Shown one piece after another: positions 8,992-17,962 of a stretch of DNA of 64,000 nt. The DNA lies in contig NZ_JAGGPU010000002.1 in the NCBI RefSeq assembly GCF_018613605.1, positions 248,001-312,000 of the forward strand, read 5' to 3'. This DNA comes from Pedobacter sp. ISL-64 (GTDB lineage: Bacteria > Bacteroidota > Bacteroidia > Sphingobacteriales > Sphingobacteriaceae). The translations under genes and the position numbers were made by a program. The notes beneath the pieces were generated by a model that had not been told where the DNA came from, did no database searches, and was given only the letters and a program-made list of their open reading frames with translations. Positions within the stretch are counted from its first letter, which is position 1, and every line of letters begins with the position of its first letter.

Positions 8992-10428
8992 ATGAAAAAA
9001 ATTATATACATCGCATTGATAAGTTTAAGCATCATTGGTGTTTATTCTTGTCGCAAATCACAAGTAGAGGATTTGAAGTTGCCAGATGCTGCCACCCGGA
9101 GTATAACAGGTGAGGGTATTGTGGTCGGAAATGTTTCAATCGACAATGAATATGTTAAAGTGCCTTTTAAAATCTCCTTAACCGGGGTGGCAGAAGAAGC
9201 TTTCCAGGTAGGTTTAACCTTAAATAACGATACGGTTACACAGTTAATTAATAATGGCACTATCGCAAACGGCGTACTCATGCCATCTGCTGCAGTAGAA
9301 TATCCCAATGTAATTAACGTTGCTTATGGAACCGATAACAGTGAAGGTATTGCCATTGTTCGCAGATCGGTATTGGAACGTAATTATGGTAAAAAGGTTG
9401 TTTTTGCATTAAAGCTTTCGGCTCCGGGCAAAGGAAACAAAATCGCGGCTGGTAAGTCGACCATTTTAGTGATTATTAATACTGCAGATCTGTTAAAATC
9501 GACTGATATACACTACTTAACTTTAAATGGTGGGGGTATATATAATGTGGTTTATCAGGGCGACTACATTGTAGGGCCGGCAGGGGTAACCATTCCACTT
9601 ATTGTAAGTTTGGAGAATCAGCCATCTACTGCATTCAATATCAAAATTAAAGAAAATGTAGATACTATTGCCACTTTAGTAGGTAGGGGAACCTTGCCTG
9701 CAGATGCAATACATTTGGCTGCCAAGGATTATTCAATTGATACTTTAGTTCGATTTGCTACAGGGGCGTCTAGTGCGATCGTCAGACTTCAGATCCCATG
9801 GCCGGTTTTTGATGCAAATATTGTCGCGAATAAGAAATTCGCGTTCGCCTTCAGTATCAGCGATGCCACAAACCATGTGATACATCCTACAAAAAGCAAA
9901 TTAATCGTGGTAGTAGATCCTAATGTAAATTTAGATAACAACTCTTATATCACAGGAACTGGTACTGGTTTAACAGCAAAATACTATACCAATACGCAAT
10001 TGGATCCTGATGATGGGCGTGCACCATTTGTAACCAGAATTGATGAAACCATTAACTTTAGTGGCGATGGATGGCCAGACAATGTAAAAAATGCTACCGG
10101 AACGCAATTAAGCAGAGATAACTTCGCAAGTAGATGGAAAGGTGAGTTTTTAGCCCCTGTACGTGGCACATATACTTTTTATCAAACCCGTTGGGATGAT
10201 GGATCGAGATTATATGTAAACGGAGTTCCCTTGGTGAATGATTATACTACCCAGTGGGATAAAGATACACGTAAGGGCACCATATTTTTAGAACGTGGAA
10301 AACGTTATACTATTGAGGCACATCACCGCGAAAATGTAGGTGGGCAGCAAGCGTATCTGGAAATTGAAGTGCCAAATGTTTTGTCGAAAAGAGTTATACC
10401 AAAATCTCAATTATTTCCAACACCTTAA
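8992..10428 (+). CDS. DUF1735-type lipoprotein with C-terminal PA14 domain
   Basis: 478 residues. The lipoprotein Cys is at about residue 20 (VYSC-RKSQ). Two successive beta-rich DUF1735/BT_3987-like modules cover about 40-170 and 175-315. The second begins after the linker around THYLTLNGGG-like residues and repeats the pattern of a 'valid range' strand followed by NT or NV. A PA14 domain follows (about 325-470; GLTAKYYTN, FASRWKGEF, YTFYQTRWDDGSRLYVNG, YTIEAHHREN). PA14 modules commonly bind carbohydrate. It lies 30 bases behind the phosphatase-like gene in the same operon. No catalytic motif is visible. Confidence 0.78.
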   Translation: MKKIIYIALISLSIIGVYSCRKSQVEDLKLPDAATRSITGEGIVVGNVSIDNEYVKVPFKISLTGVAEEAFQVGLTLNNDTVTQLINNGTIANGVLMPSAAVEYPNVINVAYGTDNSEGIAIVRRSVLERNYGKKVVFALKLSAPGKGNKIAAGKSTILVIINTADLLKSTDIHYLTLNGGGIYNVVYQGDYIVGPAGVTIPLIVSLENQPSTAFNIKIKENVDTIATLVGRGTLPADAIHLAAKDYSIDTLVRFATGASSAIVRLQIPWPVFDANIVANKKFAFAFSISDATNHVIHPTKSKLIVVVDPNVNLDNNSYITGTGTGLTAKYYTNTQLDPDDGRAPFVTRIDETINFSGDGWPDNVKNATGTQLSRDNFASRWKGEFLAPVRGTYTFYQTRWDDGSRLYVNGVPLVNDYTTQWDKDTRKGTIFLERGKRYTIEAHHRENVGGQQAYLEIEVPNVLSKRVIPKSQLFPTP

Positions 10429-10441
10429 ATATTAATAAGAT

Positions 10442-11278
10442 ATGAAAAATAACGTAAAAAGATTATTCAGTATTCTATCTCTTTTAATACTTATTGTAAT
10501 TACAACAGTAAAGTGTAAGAAAGATGCAGAAGAGGTGGTTCCAGTGGTAGACGAACCTAAACCAACAGCAGGTTTTGCCTATATAAAGCCAGATACCTTT
10601 AAATTTTTAGAATACCAGTTTACCGGAAGTTCTACAAACTATAAAAGCCTGTTATGGCAGTTTGGTGATGATAGTACCTCTGTTTTGGTCAATCCAAAAC
10701 ATACGTACCGTTTTCCTGGCAAATATAAAGTAACCCTAACAACCAGGAATAGCCAAGGCTATTCTGCAGCCAAAGAAGTGTTGCTTAATGTTGTAGATCC
10801 TACAATAAATTATTCTATCTGCGGCGAAAATTACATGAAAACCATTGGTGGTAAATTTTCGGTCAACCTCGAAGCAGGTGCAGGCGCCGATTCTGGTGAA
10901 GGTTCTAAAAAACTGGTCGATCAGGATATAAATACGAAATTCTTGCAGGCAGGTTTCGATGGTACGCAGAAATGTACCTTCGAGCTGGCAACGCCACAGG
11001 TTGTTGGTGCTTATACATTAACTTCGGGTAATGATGCACCAGACCGCGATCCAAGATTCTGGATTTTGCAAGGCTCATTAGACGGTATTCAGTATACCGA
11101 TTTGCATACGGTTACGGTATGCCCGTGGGAGAATAATGATAGTAGCAGAAAACAGACTAAACTTTTCCACTTCGATAATTACATTGCTTATAAGTTTTAC
11201 CGTCTTTACATTAAATCGAACAGGGGAAGCCGTGTGTTTCAATTGGCCGAGTGGACAATCAACAAAAAACAACCTTAG
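10442..11278 (+). CDS. PKD plus F5/8-type C-like lipoprotein
   Basis: 278 residues. The lipoprotein Cys is at about residue 25 (TTVKC-KKDAEE). A PKD domain covers about 38-118 and has the diagnostic WQFGDDSTS and HTYRFPGKYKVTL motifs. Residues about 125-275 resemble a discoidin/F5-8 type C sheet: KLVDQDINTKF, then a strand pair around YTLTSGNDAPDRDPRFW, then QLAEWTI at the end. Such domains usually bind glycans or cell-surface ligands. It is the last gene of the locus-1 operon, 14 bases after the PA14 gene and 30 bases before a terminator. Confidence 0.8.
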   Translation: MKNNVKRLFSILSLLILIVITTVKCKKDAEEVVPVVDEPKPTAGFAYIKPDTFKFLEYQFTGSSTNYKSLLWQFGDDSTSVLVNPKHTYRFPGKYKVTLTTRNSQGYSAAKEVLLNVVDPTINYSICGENYMKTIGGKFSVNLEAGAGADSGEGSKKLVDQDINTKFLQAGFDGTQKCTFELATPQVVGAYTLTSGNDAPDRDPRFWILQGSLDGIQYTDLHTVTVCPWENNDSSRKQTKLFHFDNYIAYKFYRLYIKSNRGSRVFQLAEWTINKKQP

Positions 11279-11307
11279 TTTATAGGTTTTATGCACAATT
11301 TGAAAGG

Positions 11308-11341
11308 TACATGGAGCTTAAAAACTTCATGTATTTTTTTT
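11308..11341 (+). terminator. Rho-independent terminator of the locus-1 operon
   Basis: TACATGGAG (11308-11316) pairs with CTTCATGTA (11325-11333) with one mismatch, followed by eight T. It closes the SusCD-lipoprotein operon and separates it from the glutaminase-like gene. Confidence 0.8.
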
Positions 11342-11420
11342 GAGGGTTTGATATTAATTGTCATTTAGACAATTAAAAATTTGAAATCTCTAACAAAAGT
11401 AAATTATATTTTATACTTTA

Positions 11421-11434
11421 GTAAAACGTTTAAC
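11421..11434. promoter_or_regulatory. LacI-type operator-like palindrome
   Basis: GTAAAACGTTTAAC is symmetrical at 12 of 14 positions around a central CG, the form recognised by LacI/GalR-family repressors. It lies about 50 bases upstream of the glutaminase-like gene. It shares the AACGTT core with the boxes at 17963, 18004, 42247 and 44840. A regulatory role is inferred. Confidence 0.4.
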
Positions 11435-11485
11435 TACAGTTAAATCTAACCAGAATATAATATCAGACTTCAATACACACACATT

Positions 11486-13960
11486 ATGAACAAAACCAAC
11501 ACTTTAAAATTCTTCGGCATACTGGGCTGCATGTTTGTAGGCGGTTTGCTAAAGGCACAGGAGCGAAAGGCACCTGCCTATCCTTTAATTACACACAATA
11601 CCTATTTCAGTATCTGGTCTACTACCGACAAATTAAACGAATCTTCCACCCAGCATTGGACCGGGGCCGATAATTCTCTTTTAGGCTTAATCAATGTTGA
11701 TGGCGGTATTTATCGCTTTTTAGGTAAAGAAACCACTACCTACAAAACGGTTGTACCCGCTTCTGATGAAAAAGGATATGACGTAAAATATACCGAAACG
11801 GAACCTCAGGGCGACTGGAAAGCCGAAAACTATAGTGCAAGTAACTGGCAAACCGGTGCCGCACCAATTGGTGATGATGCAAAAAATGTAAAAACACTTT
11901 GGAAATCGCACGATATCTGGGTAAGAAGAACTATCAACGTGGCAAACCCTGCATCGATAAACGAACTCTTCTTAAAAATAAACCACGACGATAATATTGA
12001 AGTTTATTTAAACGGGAAAAAAATATACACCAAAGAAGGCTGGACGAACAGCTTTCAGTATGTTGCTTTAAGCAAGGGCGATAAGAGTGCCTTAAAATCG
12101 GGATCAAACGTAATCGCCATCCATTTATTAAATACCGCTGGTGGCCGTTTCCTTGATTTTGGTCTGGTTGATAAATTAAAGGATAATGCCGAAAAAGTAC
12201 AGATAGCCAAACAAAAAAGTGTCGATATCAATGCTACGCAGACTATTTACAACTTCACTTGTGGCAAAATCGATCTAAAATTAACCTTTACCTCGCCATT
12301 GTTGATGAACGATTTGGGTTTATTCGCACGTCCGGTTTCTTATGTTTCGTACCAGGTACAAGCGAACGATGGTAAAACGCACCAGGTAAAAGTTTACGTC
12401 AGTGCGTCGTCAAATATTGCAGTTTACCGTCCAACGCAAGAGGTTACCGCAAGCAAATACAGCACGGCTAAATTGTTGGTACTAAAAACGGGTACGGTAG
12501 AGCAACCGATTTTGCAAAAGGCAAGCGATGATATGCGTATCGATTGGGGTTACTTTTATGTAGCCGCTCCAAAAACAAGTAATGCGATTCAATTTGTAAC
12601 TGCAGAAAAAGATGCAGCTGATGCTTTTAGAAAAGGAAATTCAGCTTCAACCGCTAAACAGGGTAAAATGCTCGCATTAAATACAGTTATCCCCTTTGGA
12701 ACGGTAGGTAAAGCTGCGGTAGAAAAATATGTTGAACTGGGTTATGATGAAATTTATTCTGTTCAATACTTCAATAAAAATTTAAGACCATGGTGGAATA
12801 CCTCGGGTAAAGAAACCATCGAAGCACAACTAACTGCTGCTGCAGACGAGTACAAAACAGTGATCCAGAAATGCGAGGCTTTTAACAAAACTTTATATGC
12901 CGATGCCTTAAAATCAGGTGGTAAAGAATATGCCGATTTATGTGTTTTAGGTTATCGCCAGAGCATTGCTGCACATACTTTGGTAAAGAGCCCGCAGGGT
13001 GAAATTTTATGGTTATCTAAGGAAAACAACAGTGGTGGTTTTATCAATACCGTTGATGTTACTTACCCTTCGGCACCATTGTACCTGATTTATAATCCTG
13101 AACTGTTACAGGGCATGTTGAATGGTATTTTCTATTTCAGCGAAAGCGGAAAATATCCTCACCCTTGGGCAGCTCACGATCTGGGAACCTATCCGTTAGC
13201 AAACGGACAAACTTATGGTGAGCCAATGCCGGTTGAAGAATCGGGCAACATGATTATTTTAACTGCTGCAATTGCCAAAGCACAGGGGAATGCCAATTAT
13301 GCCAAAGCGCATTGGAAAACCTTAACCACCTGGGTTGATTATTTAACCAAAGAGGGCCTAGATCCAAAAACGCAGTTATGTACCGATGATTTTGCCGGTC
13401 ACCTTGCCCGTAATGCCAACTTATCGGTAAAAGCGATTGTAGGTATAGCCTGTTATGCACAAATGGCCCAAACATTAGGCTATGATGATATAGCCCAAAA
13501 ATATAGGGCTATTGCCGAAAGTATGGTGCCAAAATGGATAGAAATGGCCGATGCTGGCGATCACTACGCCTTAACTTTTGATAATAAAAATACATGGAGC
13601 CAGAAGTATAACCTGGTTTGGGATAAGGTTTTAAAGTTAAACCTGTTTCCGCAAAAGATATACGAAACCGAAACCAAATACTACCTGACGAAACAAAATA
13701 GATACGGTATTCCGTTGGATAGCAGAAAGGCCTACACTAAAAATGACTGGATCCTGTGGACTGCTACTTTTGCACCAACACAAAGAGAATTCGAAGCTCT
13801 GGTTCACCCGGTTTACAAACACGCTATCGAAACCGAGTCGAGAGTGCCTTTAAACGATTTTTATGATTCAAATACCGGTATCCGCGATAATTTTAAAGCC
13901 CGGAGTGTAGTAGGCGGTTTTTACATGAAAATGCTTGCCGATAAATTAGCTGGCAAATAA
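11486..13960 (+). CDS. Secreted glutaminase-like protein (DUF4964/DUF5127/DUF4965/DUF1793 family)
   Basis: 824 residues. The signal peptide ends at about 24 (LLKAQ). The N-terminus has the DUF4964/5127 look (APAYPLITHNTYFSIWS, then YVSYQVQANDGKTHQVKVYV), and the C-terminal half has the all-helical DUF4965/DUF1793 part (PWAAHDLGTYPLANGQTYGE, MPVEESGNMIILTAAIAKA, RVPLNDFYDSNTG). This family is related to fungal glutaminase A, but its bacterial members are not well characterised and may act on glycans, since the helical half is (alpha/alpha)6-like. An insertion at about 110-220 (WVRRTINV, INHDDNIEVYLNGKKIY) looks like a galactose-binding sheet. It is monocistronic: preceded and followed by terminators. 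Confidence 0.8.
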   Translation: MNKTNTLKFFGILGCMFVGGLLKAQERKAPAYPLITHNTYFSIWSTTDKLNESSTQHWTGADNSLLGLINVDGGIYRFLGKETTTYKTVVPASDEKGYDVKYTETEPQGDWKAENYSASNWQTGAAPIGDDAKNVKTLWKSHDIWVRRTINVANPASINELFLKINHDDNIEVYLNGKKIYTKEGWTNSFQYVALSKGDKSALKSGSNVIAIHLLNTAGGRFLDFGLVDKLKDNAEKVQIAKQKSVDINATQTIYNFTCGKIDLKLTFTSPLLMNDLGLFARPVSYVSYQVQANDGKTHQVKVYVSASSNIAVYRPTQEVTASKYSTAKLLVLKTGTVEQPILQKASDDMRIDWGYFYVAAPKTSNAIQFVTAEKDAADAFRKGNSASTAKQGKMLALNTVIPFGTVGKAAVEKYVELGYDEIYSVQYFNKNLRPWWNTSGKETIEAQLTAAADEYKTVIQKCEAFNKTLYADALKSGGKEYADLCVLGYRQSIAAHTLVKSPQGEILWLSKENNSGGFINTVDVTYPSAPLYLIYNPELLQGMLNGIFYFSESGKYPHPWAAHDLGTYPLANGQTYGEPMPVEESGNMIILTAAIAKAQGNANYAKAHWKTLTTWVDYLTKEGLDPKTQLCTDDFAGHLARNANLSVKAIVGIACYAQMAQTLGYDDIAQKYRAIAESMVPKWIEMADAGDHYALTFDNKNTWSQKYNLVWDKVLKLNLFPQKIYETETKYYLTKQNRYGIPLDSRKAYTKNDWILWTATFAPTQREFEALVHPVYKHAIETESRVPLNDFYDSNTGIRDNFKARSVVGGFYMKMLADKLAGK

Positions 13961-13985
13961 ATTTTAGCCCTTAAAATTAACAATT

Positions 13986-14017
13986 AAAGGCTCTGCATCT
14001 AGTTGCAGGGCCTTTTT
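13986..14017 (+). terminator. Rho-independent terminator after the glutaminase-like gene
   Basis: AAAGGCTCTGCA (13986-13997) pairs with TGCAGGGCCTTT (14004-14015) with one mismatch around a six-base loop, and ends in five T. Confidence 0.85.
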
Positions 14018-14026
14018 GTGTTGTCC

Positions 14027-14050
14027 TTGGTCTGTGGGGACACAGACCAA
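14027..14050. repeat. Short dispersed hairpin, GGTCTGTG family
   Basis: A perfect 10-bp stem, TTGGTCTGTG and CACAGACCAA, around the loop GGGA. The same core recurs at 32456-32475, 32489-32510 and, in degraded form, at 57823-57842. A related hairpin of the same size (TCGGTTGGTG, loop TCT, CACCGACCGA) lies at 14388-14410. Confidence 0.8.
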
Positions 14051-14112
14051 ATAGACAATTGTATATATACAAGCAAAAAAAGCTATTTGAGTAGCTATTA
14101 GAATTAGAAAAT

Positions 14113-14345
14113 GACTGGCCTGCGGTTCTTGGAGGCCGTTAGTCCTGCTTTACGCTTTACTCCGTTGCACTTCGTGTTCGCTCCAATCCAGGTTTAGGAA
14201 CAAGGGTTCTGCACCCAACAATCCAGAAAATGAAATACTGTTTTGGCCCAATAGCCACGGTTGCAGCGCTACCCTGCAGCAACGAGGAAGTGAAGCGTAT
14301 AAGCGTAAAACGGGAAGAAACTTACTGTTTTGTACTGGCCTTGCG
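14113..14345. repeat. Large palindromic dispersed element, copy 1
   Basis: The left arm (about 14141-14197) carries TAGTCCTGCTTTACGC and, further in, GCTCCAATCCAGGTTTAG. The right arm (about 14280-14345) returns in inverted form as GAAGTGAAGCG, AAGCGTAAAACGGGA and TACTGGCC. Between them is unpaired sequence. Related elements lie near 35567, 46700, 57643 and 61500. It fills the convergent gap between the glutaminase-like gene and dinB. The rest of that gap (14346-14499) holds a hairpin at 14388-14410 and the segment ATCCGATAGCTATCAGAT, which recurs near 57576; no gene is seen there. Confidence 0.65.
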
Positions 14346-14499
14346 CTCCAAATGAAAATTGGTGTTTTAAACTAGGAAATTATCCTATCGGTTGGTGTCT
14401 CACCGACCGAAATAAAATCATAGCGTTTGTTATAAGATTGCCTCGCCGGCTGAAAAAGCCTTCTCGCATCCGATAGCTATCAGATGACAATTTATCTGA

Positions 14500-15600
14500 T
14501 CAAAACTCAAACTCAAGCTGATTACTTTCTGGCTTTTCGATTTCTACATCATCATAAAAACGCGATAAGGTAATGCCTAACAACCTTACCTGGGTTAGGC
14601 CGATAGCTGCCTCTTCCAAAAGTTTAATCGCTTCAGCATAAATTACCTCTGCTTTATTTATTGGTGTGGCAAAAGACCGGCTGCGCGTAATGAGTTTAAA
14701 ATCGGCAAATTTGATTTTTAAGGTTACCGTTTTTCCGCTGAGTTGATATTTTTCCAAACGTTTGGCCACGGTTTCACTGATCTGTTTTAGCAGATCGTGC
14801 ATCACCGAATCTTCATTGGTATCTTCAGAAAGGGTATCTTCTGCACCAACTGATTTGGTTTCGCGATTCGACTGAACGGGGCGTTCATCAATGCCACGAA
14901 CAATTTTATAATAAAACCTTCCCGATTTTCCGAATTGGGCAACAAGCTGGGCTTCAGTTAATTTTTTTAAATCTGCACCTGTATTAATCTGCATGGCCTT
15001 CATTTTGGTACCGGTAACTTTGCCTACCCCAAAAAATTTTTCAACCGGGAGTTTTTCCATAAAAGCTTCAATCTTCGATGGACCAATAAAAGTTAAACCA
15101 TCTGGTTTGTTCATATCTGAAGCTACTTTGGCCACAAATTTATTGATCGATACGCCTGCTGAAGCCGTTAAGTTTAACTCATTTTTAATCGCATCTTTAA
15201 TGGATTGAGCAATGTCAATAGCCGATCCGATTCCGAGCTTGTCTTCCGTTACATCAAGGTAGGCTTCATCTAACGAAAGGGGTTCTATAATATCAGTATA
15301 CCGACTAAAAATTTCCCTCAGCGCTTTCGAAACCGCAGTATAGGCATCAAAACGGGGGTATACGAAAATTGCTGTCGGGCAAAGCTGGTAAGCTTTACTG
15401 CTCGGCATTGCAGAGCGGATTCCATATTGCCGTGCTTCGTAACTGGCTGTAGAAACTACGCCTCGGCTATCGGGCTTGCCACCAACTACTAAGGGCTTTC
15501 CCCGGTATTCAGGAAAATCGCGTTGCTCTACAGATGCATAAAAAGCATCCATATCGATATGAATTATTTTTCTTAAAACCGGTAGAGTTGAATCAGACAT
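14500..15600 (-). CDS. dinB: DNA polymerase IV (Y-family translesion polymerase)
   Basis: 366 residues, the usual length. The catalytic carboxylates are in IIHIDMDAFYASVEQRD (D16, with D18 nearby) and SLDEAYLDVT (about residues 110-119). The polymerase, finger and thumb (helix-hairpin-helix, KFFGVGKVTGTKM) regions are complete, and the little-finger domain ends in a C-terminal QLEFEF. That tail fits the beta-clamp binding motif of Y-family polymerases. It copies past DNA lesions at the replication fork. It is transcribed away from the 15666 gene, sharing a 65-base divergent region. No LexA box was recognised by eye. Confidence 0.96.
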   Translation of the reverse strand: MSDSTLPVLRKIIHIDMDAFYASVEQRDFPEYRGKPLVVGGKPDSRGVVSTASYEARQYGIRSAMPSSKAYQLCPTAIFVYPRFDAYTAVSKALREIFSRYTDIIEPLSLDEAYLDVTEDKLGIGSAIDIAQSIKDAIKNELNLTASAGVSINKFVAKVASDMNKPDGLTFIGPSKIEAFMEKLPVEKFFGVGKVTGTKMKAMQINTGADLKKLTEAQLVAQFGKSGRFYYKIVRGIDERPVQSNRETKSVGAEDTLSEDTNEDSVMHDLLKQISETVAKRLEKYQLSGKTVTLKIKFADFKLITRSRSFATPINKAEVIYAEAIKLLEEAAIGLTQVRLLGITLSRFYDDVEIEKPESNQLEFEF

Positions 15601-15665
15601 GCAATGATTTAAATTTCGTGATTTTTATCAGGATTATTGATCTAGATTTTTTTTCTTTACAAAAT

Positions 15666-16019
15666 ATGGAGAGAGCAATTCGTTTTTATAAAAATGCAAA
15701 GCACGAATGGTATGCCGATATACCCGAATGGGGAGGAGATATAGCCGATCTGCAAATGGTAGAGGGTGCCGATGAATTATTGAACTGGATAGCGATTGCC
15801 GGGGATGAATGCAAATTACTGATGGCTGATGCGCCTATTGAAAATGCCGAAATTTTAGATCTTGTTTATACCCGGGAAGAGAATTTGGGTGGTGGTGGCG
15901 ACTATCTGTTAGAAAAATTTAGAGGAGAATTTAAGAACCATAAACTTTGGCTTTGCCATGTAACGGAATTTGTTTTTAAGCAATTGCCTGAACGGATTTA
16001 TTTTAAGGAGATGAGTTAA
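15666..16019 (+). CDS. Conserved small cytoplasmic protein of unknown function
   Basis: 117 residues from the ATG at 15666 (MERAIRFYKNAKHEW). The frame extends upstream into dinB, but the extension is the complement of the dinB start and is unlikely to be translated. There is no signal peptide or membrane segment. It is acidic and tryptophan-rich (WYADIPEWGGDIADLQMVEG, LWLCHVTEFVFKQLPER), which looks like a compact globular domain. I do not recognise a functional family with certainty. It lies head to head with dinB, which may only be coincidence. Confidence 0.75.
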   Translation: MERAIRFYKNAKHEWYADIPEWGGDIADLQMVEGADELLNWIAIAGDECKLLMADAPIENAEILDLVYTREENLGGGGDYLLEKFRGEFKNHKLWLCHVTEFVFKQLPERIYFKEMS

Positions 16020-16051
16020 GTGTGATCATTAAGAATATTATTCCCAACGTT

Positions 16052-16164
16052 TGTCATTTCGAGCGGAGTGTAACGCAGTCGAGAACCCGAAGACTCTGCG
16101 AAGCAAAATCTGTTATGGATCTCTCTCCCGAAAATTCGGGACTACGCGTCAGTCGAGATGACGA
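16052..16164. repeat. Dispersed inverted repeat, GTCATTTCGA family
   Basis: It begins TTGTCATTTCGAG and ends TCAGTCGAGATGACGA, so the outer 10 bases on each side are inverted copies. Inside are GAGAACCCGAAG and a hairpin CCCGAAAATTCGGG. Similar elements are at 46581, 48225, 58133 and 61681. An open frame across it (16022-16243) is read from the repeat and is not a gene. Confidence 0.8.
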
Positions 16165-16214
16165 TCGTTCTCGGAAAGCCATACACCCTAAACCTTATGC
16201 ATTATACCTTTTAT

Positions 16215-16574
16215 CTAATCCAACAATACCTCTACTTTATTAAGTAACGAATCCATTTCGAATGGTTTTTCCATAAAATCATTTGCACCGGCATCTAGCG
16301 CAGATTGTCTGATGTCTCTACTGGCCGAGATCATTAAAATAGGAATTTCCTTAAATTGAGGGTCGTTTTTAAGCTGTTTGCATATATCCCTGCCATCGTG
16401 CCCACTCATCCAGATATCAAGCATAATCAGATCTGGCTTATTTTTTACCGCATCTATTACCGCCCCCCCATCATATGTAAATTCAACATCATAACCCATC
16501 ACTTCTAAAATCATCGTCACAGCATCAACAATTCCTTCATCGTCATCGGCAATGAGTATTTTTTTATTTCCCAT
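16215..16574 (-). CDS. Single-domain CheY-like response regulator
   Basis: 119 residues comprising one receiver domain only. The acidic pocket is DDD at 10-12, the phospho-acceptor is D53 (IMLDIWMSG), the switch Ser is in MISAS, and the conserved Lys is in EKPF. With no output domain it probably works in a phosphorelay or by protein contact. No histidine kinase gene is adjacent; the partner must lie elsewhere. The gene runs away from the LacI-type regulator, with a 285-base AT-rich region between them. Confidence 0.93.
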   Translation of the reverse strand: MGNKKILIADDDEGIVDAVTMILEVMGYDVEFTYDGGAVIDAVKNKPDLIMLDIWMSGHDGRDICKQLKNDPQFKEIPILMISASRDIRQSALDAGANDFMEKPFEMDSLLNKVEVLLD

Positions 16575-16859
16575 TTTGTAATTTTATTTCATATCGTTTT
16601 GTTTTGCACCGGTAAATGAGATGATGATTAAAAGCGCATAATTATTAAAGCGGTAAAGATGCTTTTTGTTTTAAAAAAAATGAATATTTATTTAAAGAAT
16701 TTTATGGTAAATATCAACTAATGTCAATTAATAAAATGTAGCTGTTTTATTCCCGCAATAGTGAATTAACTGATAAATTATTTTACATGGCAGATATTGG
16801 TGCATTAATGTTTTATATTTACAGTGTTTATTCAAATTAATTGGGTTTAATAGCCAAAA

Positions 16860-17873
16860 ATGGATAGTATTAATATTAAGAAGTTAGCAGAAGCATTAAA
16901 TTTATCTACTTCTACAATTTCGAGGGCTTTTAGGGATAATAGTGACATTAATGCGGCTACCAAAGCGCGTATATTAGCCAAAGCAAAAGAATTAAACTAT
17001 CAGCCCAACCACTACGCCAGTAATTTAAGGGAGCAAAAAAGTAAAACCATTGCCGTTATTGTACCCGAATTGGCCAATAATTATTTCTCACAGGCCATTC
17101 ACGGTATTGAACGCGTAGCCAGAGAAAATGGCTATCATATTCTGATTTACGTAACGGATGATGATTATAAAAAAGAAGTAACTTTTATCCGCCATTTGCA
17201 CAATGGTAGGGCCGATGGTATTGTAATGTCGGTTTCAGGAGAAGCTAACGATCATAATTACCTCAATAAATTTGGAAGTAAAAGGCTGCCTTTGGTGTTT
17301 TTCGATCGGATTTACGAAGATATTGATACGCCAAGGGTAATTACAAATGATTATAACAGCAGTTTTCTGGCAACTGAGCATTTAATAGAGCAGGGCTGCA
17401 GTAGAATTGCCTACCTGGTGGTGAATAAAAGTTTATCGATAGGTAAAACACGTATGCAGGGCTATCTTGATGCATTGGCTAAACATCAGATTCCTTTCGA
17501 AGAAAATCTGATAGTTGATTGCAGTAACAGTTACGACGAAAATAGCATTATCATTAAAGAGGCTTTAACGCAATTAAAACCGGATGGTGTTTTTACCTCG
17601 GTTGAACGTTTGGCCTTTGCCACTTATTATGCGTGTTACGATCTCAATATCAACATCCCCAAAGATTTAAAGGTGATCAGTTTCTCAAGTTTGGAAATTG
17701 CTCCTTTGTTAAATCCCTCACTCACTACGATCACTCAACCCGCTACCGAAATAGGAGAGGAAGCGGCTAAATTACTGTTTACTATTTTAGATGATCATGC
17801 CGATAAGAATCTACCAAATGAGGTGGTTTTAGAGTCTAAAATTATCAAGCGGAATTCGACCGTAAACGGGTAA
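16860..17873 (+). CDS. LacI/GalR-family transcriptional regulator of the maltodextrin locus
   Basis: 337 residues. The LacI helix-turn-helix is at about 4-24 (IKKLAEALNLSTSTISRAFR), with the hinge helix at NYQPNHYASNLR, followed by a periplasmic-binding-like effector domain from about 60 (TIAVIVPELANNYFSQAI) to the end. It stands directly upstream of, and in the same direction as, the susC operon, with two perfect palindromes typical of LacI-family operators between them. I infer that it controls this operon in response to a maltodextrin-derived sugar or sugar phosphate; repressor versus activator cannot be decided from sequence. Confidence 0.93.
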   Translation: MDSINIKKLAEALNLSTSTISRAFRDNSDINAATKARILAKAKELNYQPNHYASNLREQKSKTIAVIVPELANNYFSQAIHGIERVARENGYHILIYVTDDDYKKEVTFIRHLHNGRADGIVMSVSGEANDHNYLNKFGSKRLPLVFFDRIYEDIDTPRVITNDYNSSFLATEHLIEQGCSRIAYLVVNKSLSIGKTRMQGYLDALAKHQIPFEENLIVDCSNSYDENSIIIKEALTQLKPDGVFTSVERLAFATYYACYDLNINIPKDLKVISFSSLEIAPLLNPSLTTITQPATEIGEEAAKLLFTILDDHADKNLPNEVVLESKIIKRNSTVNG

Positions 17874-17962
17874 AAAAAGCCCTTAAAAAGGGGGTGGTTT
17901 TCAGCTTAAAATTCTCAAAAATTTTTGTCACTTAGTGTAAAATACGCAGAATTCTGACTTAT

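Noticed and set aside
14113..14345. Large palindromic element considered as an integron attC site or insertion sequence
   Set aside because: No integrase, transposase or attC core-site (GTTRRRY) pair was seen, and the elements have no reading frame; kept only as a repeat of unknown type.
16022..16243. Open frame of 73 codons after the small gene
   Set aside because: It is read almost entirely from a GTCATTTCGA-family repeat and overlaps the end of the response regulator; there is no plausible protein pattern.
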